Source of the DNA: Fibrobacterota bacterium
Lineage (GTDB): Bacteria > Fibrobacterota > Chitinivibrionia > Chitinivibrionales > Chitinispirillaceae
Direction: 5' to 3'
Assembly (NCBI GenBank): GCA_003164335.1
Contig: PLTF01000064.1
Span: 5,009 to 44,324, forward strand
DNA: 39,316 bases
The position numbers and the translations under genes are program-made. Below are positions 32,636 through 39,316 of this stretch, piece after piece. How positions within the stretch are numbered: the stretch's first letter is position 1; the number at the start of each line of letters is the position of its first letter. A model generated the notes under the pieces. The model saw only the letters and a list, made by a program, of their open reading frames with translations. It ran no database searches and had not been told where the DNA came from.

Positions 32636-32803
32636 CTATTCGGAATAGCGGATCTCTTCCCGGGTAAAGGTGCGTGATATCTCTTCGCAGGCAAGGAGGA
32701 TTAAATCTTTATCGTCAAGCAGTTCCCTCCCAAATTTATGCCTGGCTTCGTCGGTCTGGCGGAGGAATTCGGGGTCGCGGGGATCATTGGGGATTATGTT
32801 CAT
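32636..32803 (-). CDS. 55-residue charged protein in the DUF362-GT9 operon
   Basis: A small gene whose ATG (32803) lies 2 bases after the TAA of the DUF362 gene, so its ribosome-binding sequence GGAGG sits inside the end of that gene. It reads MNIIPNDPRDPEFLRQTDEA and continues with a strongly charged, probably helical stretch to 'EEISRTFTREEIRYSE'. I recognise no family. There is one cysteine (residue 39) and no membrane segment. The next gene (GT9) starts 12 bases after its stop. The tight spacing on both sides and the use of normal codons support a real gene. Confidence 0.75.
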   Translation of the reverse strand: MNIIPNDPRDPEFLRQTDEARHKFGRELLDDKDLILLACEEISRTFTREEIRYSE

Positions 32804-32805
32804 GG

Positions 32806-33888
32806 TTATCCCACCTCCACCAGTTCATACTCATCATTCATTCCAAGCGTCCGGCAATATTCAAACAGGTATTCGCACTTCTGGCCCGGGCGCAGGGCAT
32901 CGAAAGGATTCTCCTCCCCCGCTCTCGGATTCGCCTTTTTGACGAGGTCCATCGTTGCCCGGTCCAGCGCTGCCGGGGAGCGCGAGGCGAGAATGCCGAT
33001 GTCGGGCACGAACGGCCTGTCGTTATAATCCCAGCAGTCGCAATCCGGGCTTATCTCCAGCGCGAAATTGACATAGAGCGCCTTGCCGCTGAACTGGCCG
33101 TAGAGCGCCGCCGCATACTCGGCCACCTTCTCGATGAGCCGCTCGCCATGCTCCGCCCACTTCACCTGCATGGCTCCGTAGTTGCATGCCGCCACGCACT
33201 GCCCGCAGCCGATGCACATCGCATAGTCGATGACCGCCTTATGCTCCGCCATGACGATCGCGTGCTCCGGGCAGTTCATAAGGCACTGGCCGCATCCGAC
33301 GCACCGGTTGTGGTCCTGCACCGGCTTCGTGCCCGAGTGCAGTTCGAGCTTTCCGGGCACCGACGCACACCCCATGCCCATATTCTTAATGGTTCCGCCG
33401 AACCCCATTTCGCAGTGCCCCTTGAAGTGCGAGAGCATCACGATCTTGTCCGCCTGGCAGATCCCGGCGGCGATCCGGGCACCGGTTACATGACGGCCCT
33501 GGACCGGGAGCTCCTCGAAATCGAGACCGCGCAGCCCGTCTGCCGCGAAAAAGGGCGCTCCGGTGGTCGCCTCGAAATAGCCGTGCATCACCGCGGAGGC
33601 GTGGTGGTCCACCGCATTGTGCCTGCCGCCGCCATAGAGGGTGTTGGTATCGGTTAAAAACGGCTTGCCGCCTGCCCGTGTAATTTCGCCGACCGCGAGC
33701 CTGGCATAATTGTGGTTAACGTAGGCGAGATTGCCGCGCTCGCCTACATGGACCTTGATGCCGATGAGTTCGCCCTTGCAAACGAGGTCGGCGATTCCGG
33801 CCTCGTTGAGCAGCCAACGGAATTTGTCTTCGAGCGAGCAGCCGGACTCCGAATGCAGGTTAATGAAATACACGTTTTCCCGGGACAT
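32806..33888 (-). CDS. DUF362 protein with two [4Fe-4S] ferredoxin motifs
   Basis: A 360-residue cytoplasmic iron-sulfur protein. The N-terminal DUF362 domain (about 20-190) includes 'LIGIKVHVGERGNLAYVNHN', 'PFLTDTNTLYGGGRHNAVDH' and 'MLSHFKGHCEMGFGGTIKNMGMGC'. Two ferredoxin clusters follow: 'CVGCGQCLMNCPEHAI' and 'CIGCGQCVAACNYGAM', each C-x2-C-x2-C-x3-C. A C-terminal part ('FALEISPDCDCWDYNDRPFVPDIGIL') adds further cysteines that could bind another centre. The family is common in anaerobes and its reaction is unknown. The ATG at 33888 follows AAGGAGA. It is the first gene of the operon with the 55-residue, GT9 and methyltransferase genes. Confidence 0.92.
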   Translation of the reverse strand: MSRENVYFINLHSESGCSLEDKFRWLLNEAGIADLVCKGELIGIKVHVGERGNLAYVNHNYARLAVGEITRAGGKPFLTDTNTLYGGGRHNAVDHHASAVMHGYFEATTGAPFFAADGLRGLDFEELPVQGRHVTGARIAAGICQADKIVMLSHFKGHCEMGFGGTIKNMGMGCASVPGKLELHSGTKPVQDHNRCVGCGQCLMNCPEHAIVMAEHKAVIDYAMCIGCGQCVAACNYGAMQVKWAEHGERLIEKVAEYAAALYGQFSGKALYVNFALEISPDCDCWDYNDRPFVPDIGILASRSPAALDRATMDLVKKANPRAGEENPFDALRPGQKCEYLFEYCRTLGMNDEYELVEVG

Positions 33889-34084
33889 AGGTCTCCTTGA
33901 AGGTGACGATTCCTGCGGCTAAGGTCAAAATACATTTCCAGCGCGTAGCGAGAAAACGGTGAAAAAAAGATGCATCGTAAGGTCAGGCGGCATGAGGAGC
34001 GTTTTCGAGAGCTGCCTTTTGTCCTGTCAGGCAAAGTATATTTGCTTCATGTAATTTAGTTTTTTTTATCCGATACCAGGAACT
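33889..34084. promoter_or_regulatory. divergent gap between the DUF362 operon and the propeller-like lipoprotein gene
   Basis: The region from 34030 to 34070 is A/T-rich and contains TTGCTT (34045-34050) followed by a T tract; a TATCCG or TTTTAT -10 is only a weak fit. No clear minus-strand promoter is seen. The leader for the plus-strand gene has no strong Shine-Dalgarno (CAGGAA 4 bases before the ATG). Confidence 0.35.
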
Positions 34085-35221
34085 ATGAATCGATTTTCCC
34101 GTAAAACTGTACCTATTCTCGCCGCGATAGTCGCATCCATCCTGTTTTCCTGCTATAAGCCGACCCCGTTCGTGCTTGCGCAACCGCCCAAATCGCCCTA
34201 TCAATTTCCTTCCTCCTCAACCATTGCCACTTTCCTGGGAACAACAAATACAAATTTTAAAATCGCTTACGTACTGACAAATAACGGCGCTGCCGACGTT
34301 TATTATGTCGATTTCAACGACTCCGCGCCTGCCCCGATCGCACTTTCAAAGCCTGCATCACTCGCTAATTTAGATGCCGACAAACCCTTGCTGTCACCCG
34401 ATGGTACCTTCGTCACCTTTGGTTTATTCAATGGAAAGAATATTGAAGGCGCCTATATTCAGAAACTGAATACCACCGCCAAGCCGGTTTTAATCAGCGC
34501 AACCGGTACCAGGCCCCACTGGTTTCAGGATCCCGCAACAGGTTCCCTCTATATCATCTATTCAACCGAATTTTTTATTGGAACGACGACTATGCCCTCC
34601 TCAGGCTCGGCATTCACACTTAAACAGCAGGTTTCTCTTGCCGATACCGGATCGAGGGTTGGCTCCGCGGTCCAGATTGCGCCCTATCCAATGATAGGCG
34701 GACTTTCCGGCGATGGCACCTTTCTCTGTTCCGGCTATGAAGCCGCTTGCTTTTATGATATTCCCTCAGATTCGCTAATTTCCATAAATCCAGGGGTTCA
34801 AATCTGCAATCCCTCTATCGACCCGGACCCGGATACCTCTGATAGGATGATGTTCCTGAACTTTGGAGGAGTTCAGGCAATGAATAATCCTCTTAAGAGT
34901 GATCCTGCCTATCCGGCAGATTCGCAGGGGGTTCTTCCCATGCACAGCGTCCTGTTCATCGCAGATACCTCGAATACGGTGATTAATTTTATCCCGATCA
35001 GCATCATGGGGAGCGGGTACGCTGCATGGCAATGTCCGCAATGGTCCAACAAACCGAATTTCGCCGCTGCGCTCGCCTCTTCGAACGATAATGGTTCATC
35101 CTGGGATCTGGTACTCCTCAAGAACGTCGGTATCCGCGGCAGCGAAAAAACACAATTAATGACCGTCGGGTCAGGAAAAATGAATACTGAGTCCACCCCA
35201 TCGCTCTGGATAGGGAATTAG
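34085..35221 (+). CDS. lipoprotein with TolB/WD40-like propeller pattern
   Basis: A 378-residue predicted lipoprotein: 'MNRFSRKTVPILAAIVASI' then Leu-Phe-Ser-Cys (residues 20-23). The mature part is beta-rich, and 'DADKPLLSPDGTFVTFG' and 'PHWFQDPATGSLYIIYS' resemble the PD40/TolB repeat style, in which SPDG marks a blade. Further blades ('GGLSGDGTFLCSGYEAACFY', 'CPQWSNKPNFAAAL') suggest a five- or six-bladed propeller. The TAG stop at 35219-35221 is one base before the next ATG, so this gene and the beta-barrel gene are translationally coupled. Likely a periplasmic or outer-membrane partner of that barrel. Confidence 0.82.
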   Translation: MNRFSRKTVPILAAIVASILFSCYKPTPFVLAQPPKSPYQFPSSSTIATFLGTTNTNFKIAYVLTNNGAADVYYVDFNDSAPAPIALSKPASLANLDADKPLLSPDGTFVTFGLFNGKNIEGAYIQKLNTTAKPVLISATGTRPHWFQDPATGSLYIIYSTEFFIGTTTMPSSGSAFTLKQQVSLADTGSRVGSAVQIAPYPMIGGLSGDGTFLCSGYEAACFYDIPSDSLISINPGVQICNPSIDPDPDTSDRMMFLNFGGVQAMNNPLKSDPAYPADSQGVLPMHSVLFIADTSNTVINFIPISIMGSGYAAWQCPQWSNKPNFAAALASSNDNGSSWDLVLLKNVGIRGSEKTQLMTVGSGKMNTESTPSLWIGN

Positions 35222-35222
35222 G

Positions 35223-36386
35223 ATGCGACCCTCCCCGACCAGCCTTAGTCTTATTGTGGAAAAAGCTTTGCCCTGCGGCTTCGGCATTGCGATCGTCGTT
35301 GCAGCTACGTTCCTTCTTTTCAGCCATTTCATTCCGCGCCCGGATGCCGCTCTCACCGCGCTCACGCCATGGCAGTGCGTCGGCGGATGCGGGGCCGGAG
35401 GATCGGGCGGCGTCGGCTCGGATGTAAAATGGATCGGTAACGGCGTCAGCGGCGGGCTCATCACCGCCCAGGTAATGGGGATGATGTCGCTCGGTCAGAA
35501 TTACCAGTACGACGAAGTAAAATCGCGTTTCAGCATTAAGCCCACCTGGACCTCGACGCTCGGCCTCACCATCCCCATCGTATCCAATACCGGTGACCTC
35601 CAGCCGGCGGCAGAGTACCAGGATTATACCGAGGTGGCGTCCGGGTTGTCGGATATCATGCTCGATTATTCCAAGACCTTCGGTATGGAGGGCGAATACA
35701 GCTTCATGTTCAACCTCACGCTCCCGACCGGCCAGTACGATATCAAGCGGGGTGTGCATGGTGATATGCAATACCTTCCCACCGCCATGCAGTGCGGAAG
35801 CGGACTCTATAGCGCCACGATCGGCATCGGCAAAACCATCGATGTCGAAAAGGGGTTATGGATCGTCGAAGCCTTTTATGCGAATCCCTTTGAGCTGAAC
35901 TTCTACGGCAAGAATCAATTTATCAATTCGCAACCGGATCAATACAACGATTTGAACAGCGCCTGGGCAGGGGGATACCTCAACGACAAGAGCCGTTTCC
36001 AGTACTGGTTCAAGCCCTATGGCCAAAACGACCTTGGCGGCTATACGCCGTCAAGCTTCAATGCCGATGTCTATTACGGCTACCGCGGTGTCGAGCACTA
36101 TGTCCACTCATTCGGTGCAAAGCTCTGGGTTCCCTTCGGAGTGGACTGGATACCCGCCTTTGCGGCGAATACCTACAATCCCTTCCCCGACCCGGATAAC
36201 CGGACCTGGAGTCTCACCCTCCATTACGGCCTCGAGTTCTCCAAACCGGACTATCCGATCTATATTGCCATCAATAAGCTGATAGAGAGCGGCGCCAGCA
36301 GTGAAGGAAAATTCCTCTGGCCGGATGGCAGGGATTTCCTCGACTCCTGGACCTTTGCAATCGGCTTCAAGACCTCGATGTTCTGA
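35223..36386 (+). CDS. predicted outer-membrane beta-barrel (transporter-like)
   Basis: A 387-residue protein with a hydrophobic signal (about 21-44) and a Gly/Cys-rich segment ('CVGGCGAGGSGGVGSD'). From about residue 80 it has strands rich in aromatic and small residues: 'YDEVKSRFSIKPTWTSTLGLTIPI', 'SGLSDIMLDYSKTFGMEGEYSFMFNLTLPTGQYDI', and a final strand ending 'TFAIGFKTSMF' with Phe at the C-terminus. This looks like the family of barrel proteins related to phenol-degradation MetA/transport proteins, but I cannot name the substrate. It starts one base after the stop of the lipoprotein gene at 34085. Confidence 0.8.
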   Translation: MRPSPTSLSLIVEKALPCGFGIAIVVAATFLLFSHFIPRPDAALTALTPWQCVGGCGAGGSGGVGSDVKWIGNGVSGGLITAQVMGMMSLGQNYQYDEVKSRFSIKPTWTSTLGLTIPIVSNTGDLQPAAEYQDYTEVASGLSDIMLDYSKTFGMEGEYSFMFNLTLPTGQYDIKRGVHGDMQYLPTAMQCGSGLYSATIGIGKTIDVEKGLWIVEAFYANPFELNFYGKNQFINSQPDQYNDLNSAWAGGYLNDKSRFQYWFKPYGQNDLGGYTPSSFNADVYYGYRGVEHYVHSFGAKLWVPFGVDWIPAFAANTYNPFPDPDNRTWSLTLHYGLEFSKPDYPIYIAINKLIESGASSEGKFLWPDGRDFLDSWTFAIGFKTSMF

Positions 36387-36411
36387 AGCCGGGAATTTTA
36401 AAACTGCCGCC

Positions 36412-36491
36412 CATGGTTCGACAGGCTCACCACGAACGGCTGATATTCATGATACAGCCAATTGCCATTCGTCCTGAGCTTATCGAAGGAC
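36412..36491. repeat. dispersed TCGACAGGCTCA-type palindrome, copy 2
   Basis: Left arm GGTTCGACAGGCTCACCACG (36416-36435), then a partly matching inverse arm GTCCTGAGCTTATCGAAGG. The order of arms is reversed relative to the inner arms at 24760-24836. Read in frame it gives the known spurious peptide VLSLSKD. It lies between the barrel gene and the transglutaminase-TPR gene. Confidence 0.7.
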
Positions 36492-36524
36492 ATTCCGCCC
36501 AAATTTTGGATACCCGTTGCTCCT

Positions 36525-37598
36525 ATGAACAAATACCTTCGATTTCCGCCATTCCATGCCGCCCTGCGAACCGCCGTTTTCTTCGCCGCAATGGCATTGA
36601 GCGCCATTTCCTGTTCGACTAAAAAAAGTAAAGAATCGATCCCCGGCTCCGCGATGGTAATCCCGCATGCCGATACGATCTCGCTCGAAACGGCCTGCAG
36701 GATACTTTCAAGCCATCCGCCGTTTGGGGACCCAGCCCAGGACAGCGGTTCCATTGCGGCTTTTTACCGGACGCTCGACAGCACCGGCGAGGTCATCCGG
36801 CATTCGCCGCAGTTTCAAGCAGGGCCGGCTGCCGCGCGTTCAGCAATTCTCGATGTCGTCTACAAAACATGGAACATAGGATTCGATTCCGTCGACACTT
36901 CGCTCGAATCGCTCCTTCCCGACCGTGTTTACCGGTCGCACAAAGGTTCATGCCTCGGCACCTCCCTCCTGATCCTCATGCTTGCGGAAAGGCTCGGGTG
37001 CCCGATCCATGGGGTAATGCTTCCCGGACACTTCTTCTGCCGCTACGACGACGGCAACGTTCGGGTCAACATCGAGCCGAACCGGTCGGGCTGCGAACAT
37101 GACGACGCCTATTACAAGGATCGGTTCCGTACCGGAATGACGCCGTGGTACGACCTGGCCGACCTTCCCCGGCCGAAAGTCATCGGGGTAGCCTGTTTCA
37201 ATCTCGGAACGCTCTGTCTCAGGAAGAAGCTTCTTAATCCGGCCATCGGCTATTTCAGGGAGTGCCTGCGCCTGGTCAAGGACTATCCCGAAGCAAAGGG
37301 CAACCTGGCCGTCGCCTATGCGCAAAGCGGCAATCGCGAGGCCGCCCTCACGCTATTTGCAGAGCTCTATGCCGAACATCCCGCTATGCCCAACCTCGCC
37401 GTGAATTACGGCTCGGTGGCGGCTTCGGCGAAACAGTACCATAAGGCAATTGATATCTACCTCGCGGCGCTCGAACGCGATCCCGGCAACCAGCTCCTTT
37501 TCCGGCGCGCGGAATACGCACTGGGCAAACTCGGCAGCGACGACTCCGTGAAAATATTCCGGCAAAAGCTGCAGGCATTTAAAGCCATGGCAAAATGA
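36525..37598 (+). CDS. lipoprotein with transglutaminase-like (SirB1-type) and TPR domains
   Basis: A 357-residue lipoprotein. I start at the ATG at 36525 because the upstream open frame is made of a dispersed repeat, and residues 1-30 are a lipoprotein signal ending Leu-Ser-Ala-Ile-Ser-Cys. About residues 60-225 resemble the transglutaminase-like SirB1 family: the Cys in 'HKGSCLGTSLLIL', the His in 'LPGHFFCRY' and 'NIEPNRSG' are candidate catalytic positions, though the last is not the usual Asp. Two or three tetratricopeptide units follow ('CFNLGTLCLRKKLLNPAIGY', 'GNLAVAYAQSGNREAALTLF' and 'AVNYGSVAASAKQYHKAIDI'). The stop overlaps the next start (ATGA). Probable envelope role in protein processing or crosslinking. 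Confidence 0.85.
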   Translation: MNKYLRFPPFHAALRTAVFFAAMALSAISCSTKKSKESIPGSAMVIPHADTISLETACRILSSHPPFGDPAQDSGSIAAFYRTLDSTGEVIRHSPQFQAGPAAARSAILDVVYKTWNIGFDSVDTSLESLLPDRVYRSHKGSCLGTSLLILMLAERLGCPIHGVMLPGHFFCRYDDGNVRVNIEPNRSGCEHDDAYYKDRFRTGMTPWYDLADLPRPKVIGVACFNLGTLCLRKKLLNPAIGYFRECLRLVKDYPEAKGNLAVAYAQSGNREAALTLFAELYAEHPAMPNLAVNYGSVAASAKQYHKAIDIYLAALERDPGNQLLFRRAEYALGKLGSDDSVKIFRQKLQAFKAMAK

Positions 37599-39238
37599 AC
37601 GCCCGCCGCTTAGCCGCACTATACTGGCCGATCCCGCTCTGCATGGCGGTATCGGCCTTTTTCGTTTACTTCCCCATAACCGACGCGGATATTTTCTGGC
37701 ATCTCGCCGCCGGACGGGAAATGATCGCCCACGGGTTCCTCCATACCGACCCGTTCGCCTACACGCTCCCCTCCCCCCGCTGGATCGACCTGCACTGGCT
37801 CTTCCAGCTCCTCTGCTACGGTCTCTACCTGGCCGGCGGCCTCAAGGCGGTGCTGCTCTTCAAACTCGCCGCCATCGCCGCTACCGCCGCTCTCCTCTGC
37901 CTGACGCATCGGTCAAAGCTGTACGTGCCGGTCACTGCTTTGCTGACCTGCCTGCTGGTATACGCCATGCGCTATCTCCTCTGCGTCCGGCCCGTGATCG
38001 TGACGCTGCTCTTCATGGCGGCCTATGTTTTTCTCTTCGAGCGCGCACGGCGTACCGGGAAGAGAAAAGCGCTTCTGCTGTGCCTGCCGCTCCAGATACT
38101 CTGGACCAATTCGCAGGGCCTCTACCCGATAGGGTTTTTCATCATTGGTACCTACTGGGCTGAAGGCGCGCTGATGTGGGTCCGGGGCAGGCGAGGCAGG
38201 CCGGTATTCGAGATGGTGCTCCTCGCCGCCTGTGCAGGCTCGTGTTTTGTCAACCCATACGGCTTTTCCGGACTCGCCTTTCCCCTCAGGCTCTTCGGCA
38301 GAATCGCACCGTCTGCCCGCAACCTCTACTCCCTTGCTATTTCAGAAAACGTCCCGCTTTTTTCACTTACGGGGTACGATTCGATCTACCGTACCGTAAC
38401 GCTGGCCGTTGCGGCAATCGCCGTCCTGCTCTTCATCCTGAACCGCAGGAAGTGCGTTGCGAGCCATATCCTCCTTTTTGCCGGATTCGGCTGGCTTGCC
38501 TTGAGCGCGGTGCGGAACGTTCCGCTCTTCTTTGTCATCGCGGTTCCGATAGTCGGCGCAAATGTTTCCGAACTCCTGCAATCGGGTTTCGCGGCAAGAC
38601 TCTCTACTGGAAAGCGGCGGATCCTCGCCTTTGAGGCAATCGCCCTGGGGGCTCTGACCGTGGGAGCGCTGTTCGTGAGCCACCTGTCGGTGGTCTCGCT
38701 CTATCCCCCGAACCGGGTAGTGTCGCCCTTCAGGTTCCCCGAGAAAATCGCCGACTACCTCAAGGAGACCCCGGTTCCCGGAACCATGTTCAACGATCTT
38801 CGCTACGGCGGCTACCTTATCTGGCGCCTCTACCCGCAGGAAAAGGTATTCATCGATACCCGGCTCATTATCCGTCCTCCGGAGTTTTTCGCCGGATATC
38901 TTGCCATAAGCGAACATCCCGAACTCTTCGACCGGGTAGCGGAAAAGTTCAATATCACCCAGGTGATCCTGCCATCGGGGCTCTATTCGCTCCACGAGAA
39001 CCTGATCCGGCGGCTTTATGCATCGAGCGCGTGGCGGCTGGCGTATACGGACGGCGCATCGGTCCTCTTCCTCAGGAACGACGTTGCGGGACCTGCAGCT
39101 CTTGACCTTTCAAATGATTCGACGGTGAATTCCATTGCCGCCGGGATTGCGGATCAATGGAAGGATGCGCCGGCGGTGAGGAGGGAAGCTTTGGGGTATT
39201 TAGAGAATTTAAGGAGATCATTAGTTGCAGCTCAATAA
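37595..39238 (+). CDS. polytopic membrane protein, GT-C glycosyltransferase-like
   Basis: A 547-residue inner-membrane protein with about 10-11 hydrophobic segments in the first 370 residues and a soluble C-terminal part of about 170. The first loop has 'ITDADIFWHLAAGREMI' and 'FAYTLPSPRWIDLHWLFQLL'. Acidic and His residues in this loop are a hallmark of GT-C type glycosyltransferases and related proteins, but I cannot assign an acceptor. The C-terminal part includes 'GTMFNDLRYGGYLIWRLYPQ' and 'VFIDTRLIIRPPEFFAGYL', as seen in related membrane proteins of unknown function. The ATG overlaps the previous stop by 4 bases, so translation is coupled to the transglutaminase-TPR lipoprotein gene. 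Confidence 0.85.
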   Translation: MNARRLAALYWPIPLCMAVSAFFVYFPITDADIFWHLAAGREMIAHGFLHTDPFAYTLPSPRWIDLHWLFQLLCYGLYLAGGLKAVLLFKLAAIAATAALLCLTHRSKLYVPVTALLTCLLVYAMRYLLCVRPVIVTLLFMAAYVFLFERARRTGKRKALLLCLPLQILWTNSQGLYPIGFFIIGTYWAEGALMWVRGRRGRPVFEMVLLAACAGSCFVNPYGFSGLAFPLRLFGRIAPSARNLYSLAISENVPLFSLTGYDSIYRTVTLAVAAIAVLLFILNRRKCVASHILLFAGFGWLALSAVRNVPLFFVIAVPIVGANVSELLQSGFAARLSTGKRRILAFEAIALGALTVGALFVSHLSVVSLYPPNRVVSPFRFPEKIADYLKETPVPGTMFNDLRYGGYLIWRLYPQEKVFIDTRLIIRPPEFFAGYLAISEHPELFDRVAEKFNITQVILPSGLYSLHENLIRRLYASSAWRLAYTDGASVLFLRNDVAGPAALDLSNDSTVNSIAAGIADQWKDAPAVRREALGYLENLRRSLVAAQ

Positions 39239-39282
39239 TAATGGGGTGATTGAAAAGGCCTTCCAGTTTTATCCAACCTCTT

Positions 39283-39316
39283 GGTGGGGCAACCTCGCTT
39301 CGCGGGTTTCCCCTGG
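39283..39316. repeat. GGGGAAACC hairpin repeat, copy C (cut by the window edge)
   Basis: GGTGGGGCAACC pairs with GGGTTTCCCCTGG, like the hairpins at 1361-1388 and 26475-26501. It lies about 45 bases past the stop of the last gene. The rest of the element lies beyond the window. Confidence 0.6.

Noticed and set aside
34797-34815. GTTCAAATC resembling a tRNA T-arm
   Set aside because: No acceptor or anticodon stem surrounds it, and it lies within a coding region.
36462-36524. Longer start of the transglutaminase-TPR lipoprotein
   Set aside because: The extra residues (VLSLSKD type) come from a dispersed palindromic repeat, and the lipoprotein signal begins at 36525.

Overview
The window (about 54% GC by eye, 26 confident protein genes plus two small ones, no rRNA or tRNA seen) looks like a chromosomal segment of an anaerobic Gram-negative bacterium. 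Outer-membrane evidence: a BamD-type lipoprotein, an OmpA-type protein with thrombospondin-3 repeats, several predicted beta-barrels and many lipoboxes. Anaerobe evidence: a class I hybrid cluster protein, a ferredoxin-containing DUF362 protein and an AmmeMemoRadiSam-type protein. Two secreted beta-propeller proteins end in domains that resemble type IX secretion sorting domains. Together with GerW and the style of the large lipoproteins, this points to the Fibrobacterota or a related lineage of the FCB group. That placement is an inference; no phylogenetic marker was compared.

Left part (1-9800), all on the minus strand: a small outer-membrane protein, argS, a coiled-coil exported protein, and a lipoprotein-OmpA operon that has a clear sigma-70-type promoter (9874-9902) and a strong terminator (5040-5073). 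Next comes hcp on the plus strand, under a near-ideal FNR/HcpR-type operator placed at -41.5.

Centre (11800-21850): housekeeping genes. bamD, nadD and a fused MEMO1-AMMECR1 gene run leftwards. Divergent from them, panD, a LytR_C-domain gene and rsfS run rightwards with stop/start overlaps. They are followed by a divergent Tex gene, a tiny lysine-rich peptide gene with its own terminator, a LOG-family gene, and an unusual fusion of a signal-less YkuD (L,D-transpeptidase/carboxypeptidase) domain to a MurC/Mpl-like ligase.

Right part (21900-39316): accessory envelope and surface genes. These are two beta-propeller proteins with C-terminal sorting-type domains, a GerW plus cytoplasmic beta-helix pair, a DUF4139 protein, a minus-strand operon (DUF362 ferredoxin protein, a 55-residue protein, a GT9 glycosyltransferase, a methyltransferase), a lipoprotein/beta-barrel pair, and a transglutaminase-TPR lipoprotein translationally coupled to a polytopic membrane protein. 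Between these genes lie at least four families of short palindromic dispersed repeats. One of them has inserted into a small tandem array, and another has 13-bp perfect terminal inverted repeats.

The strongest candidate for something new is the YkuD-Mur ligase fusion, which could trim a tetrapeptide and reattach the tripeptide to a UDP-sugar in one polypeptide for murein recycling. The 22-residue lysine peptide transcript and the GerW/beta-helix pair come next.
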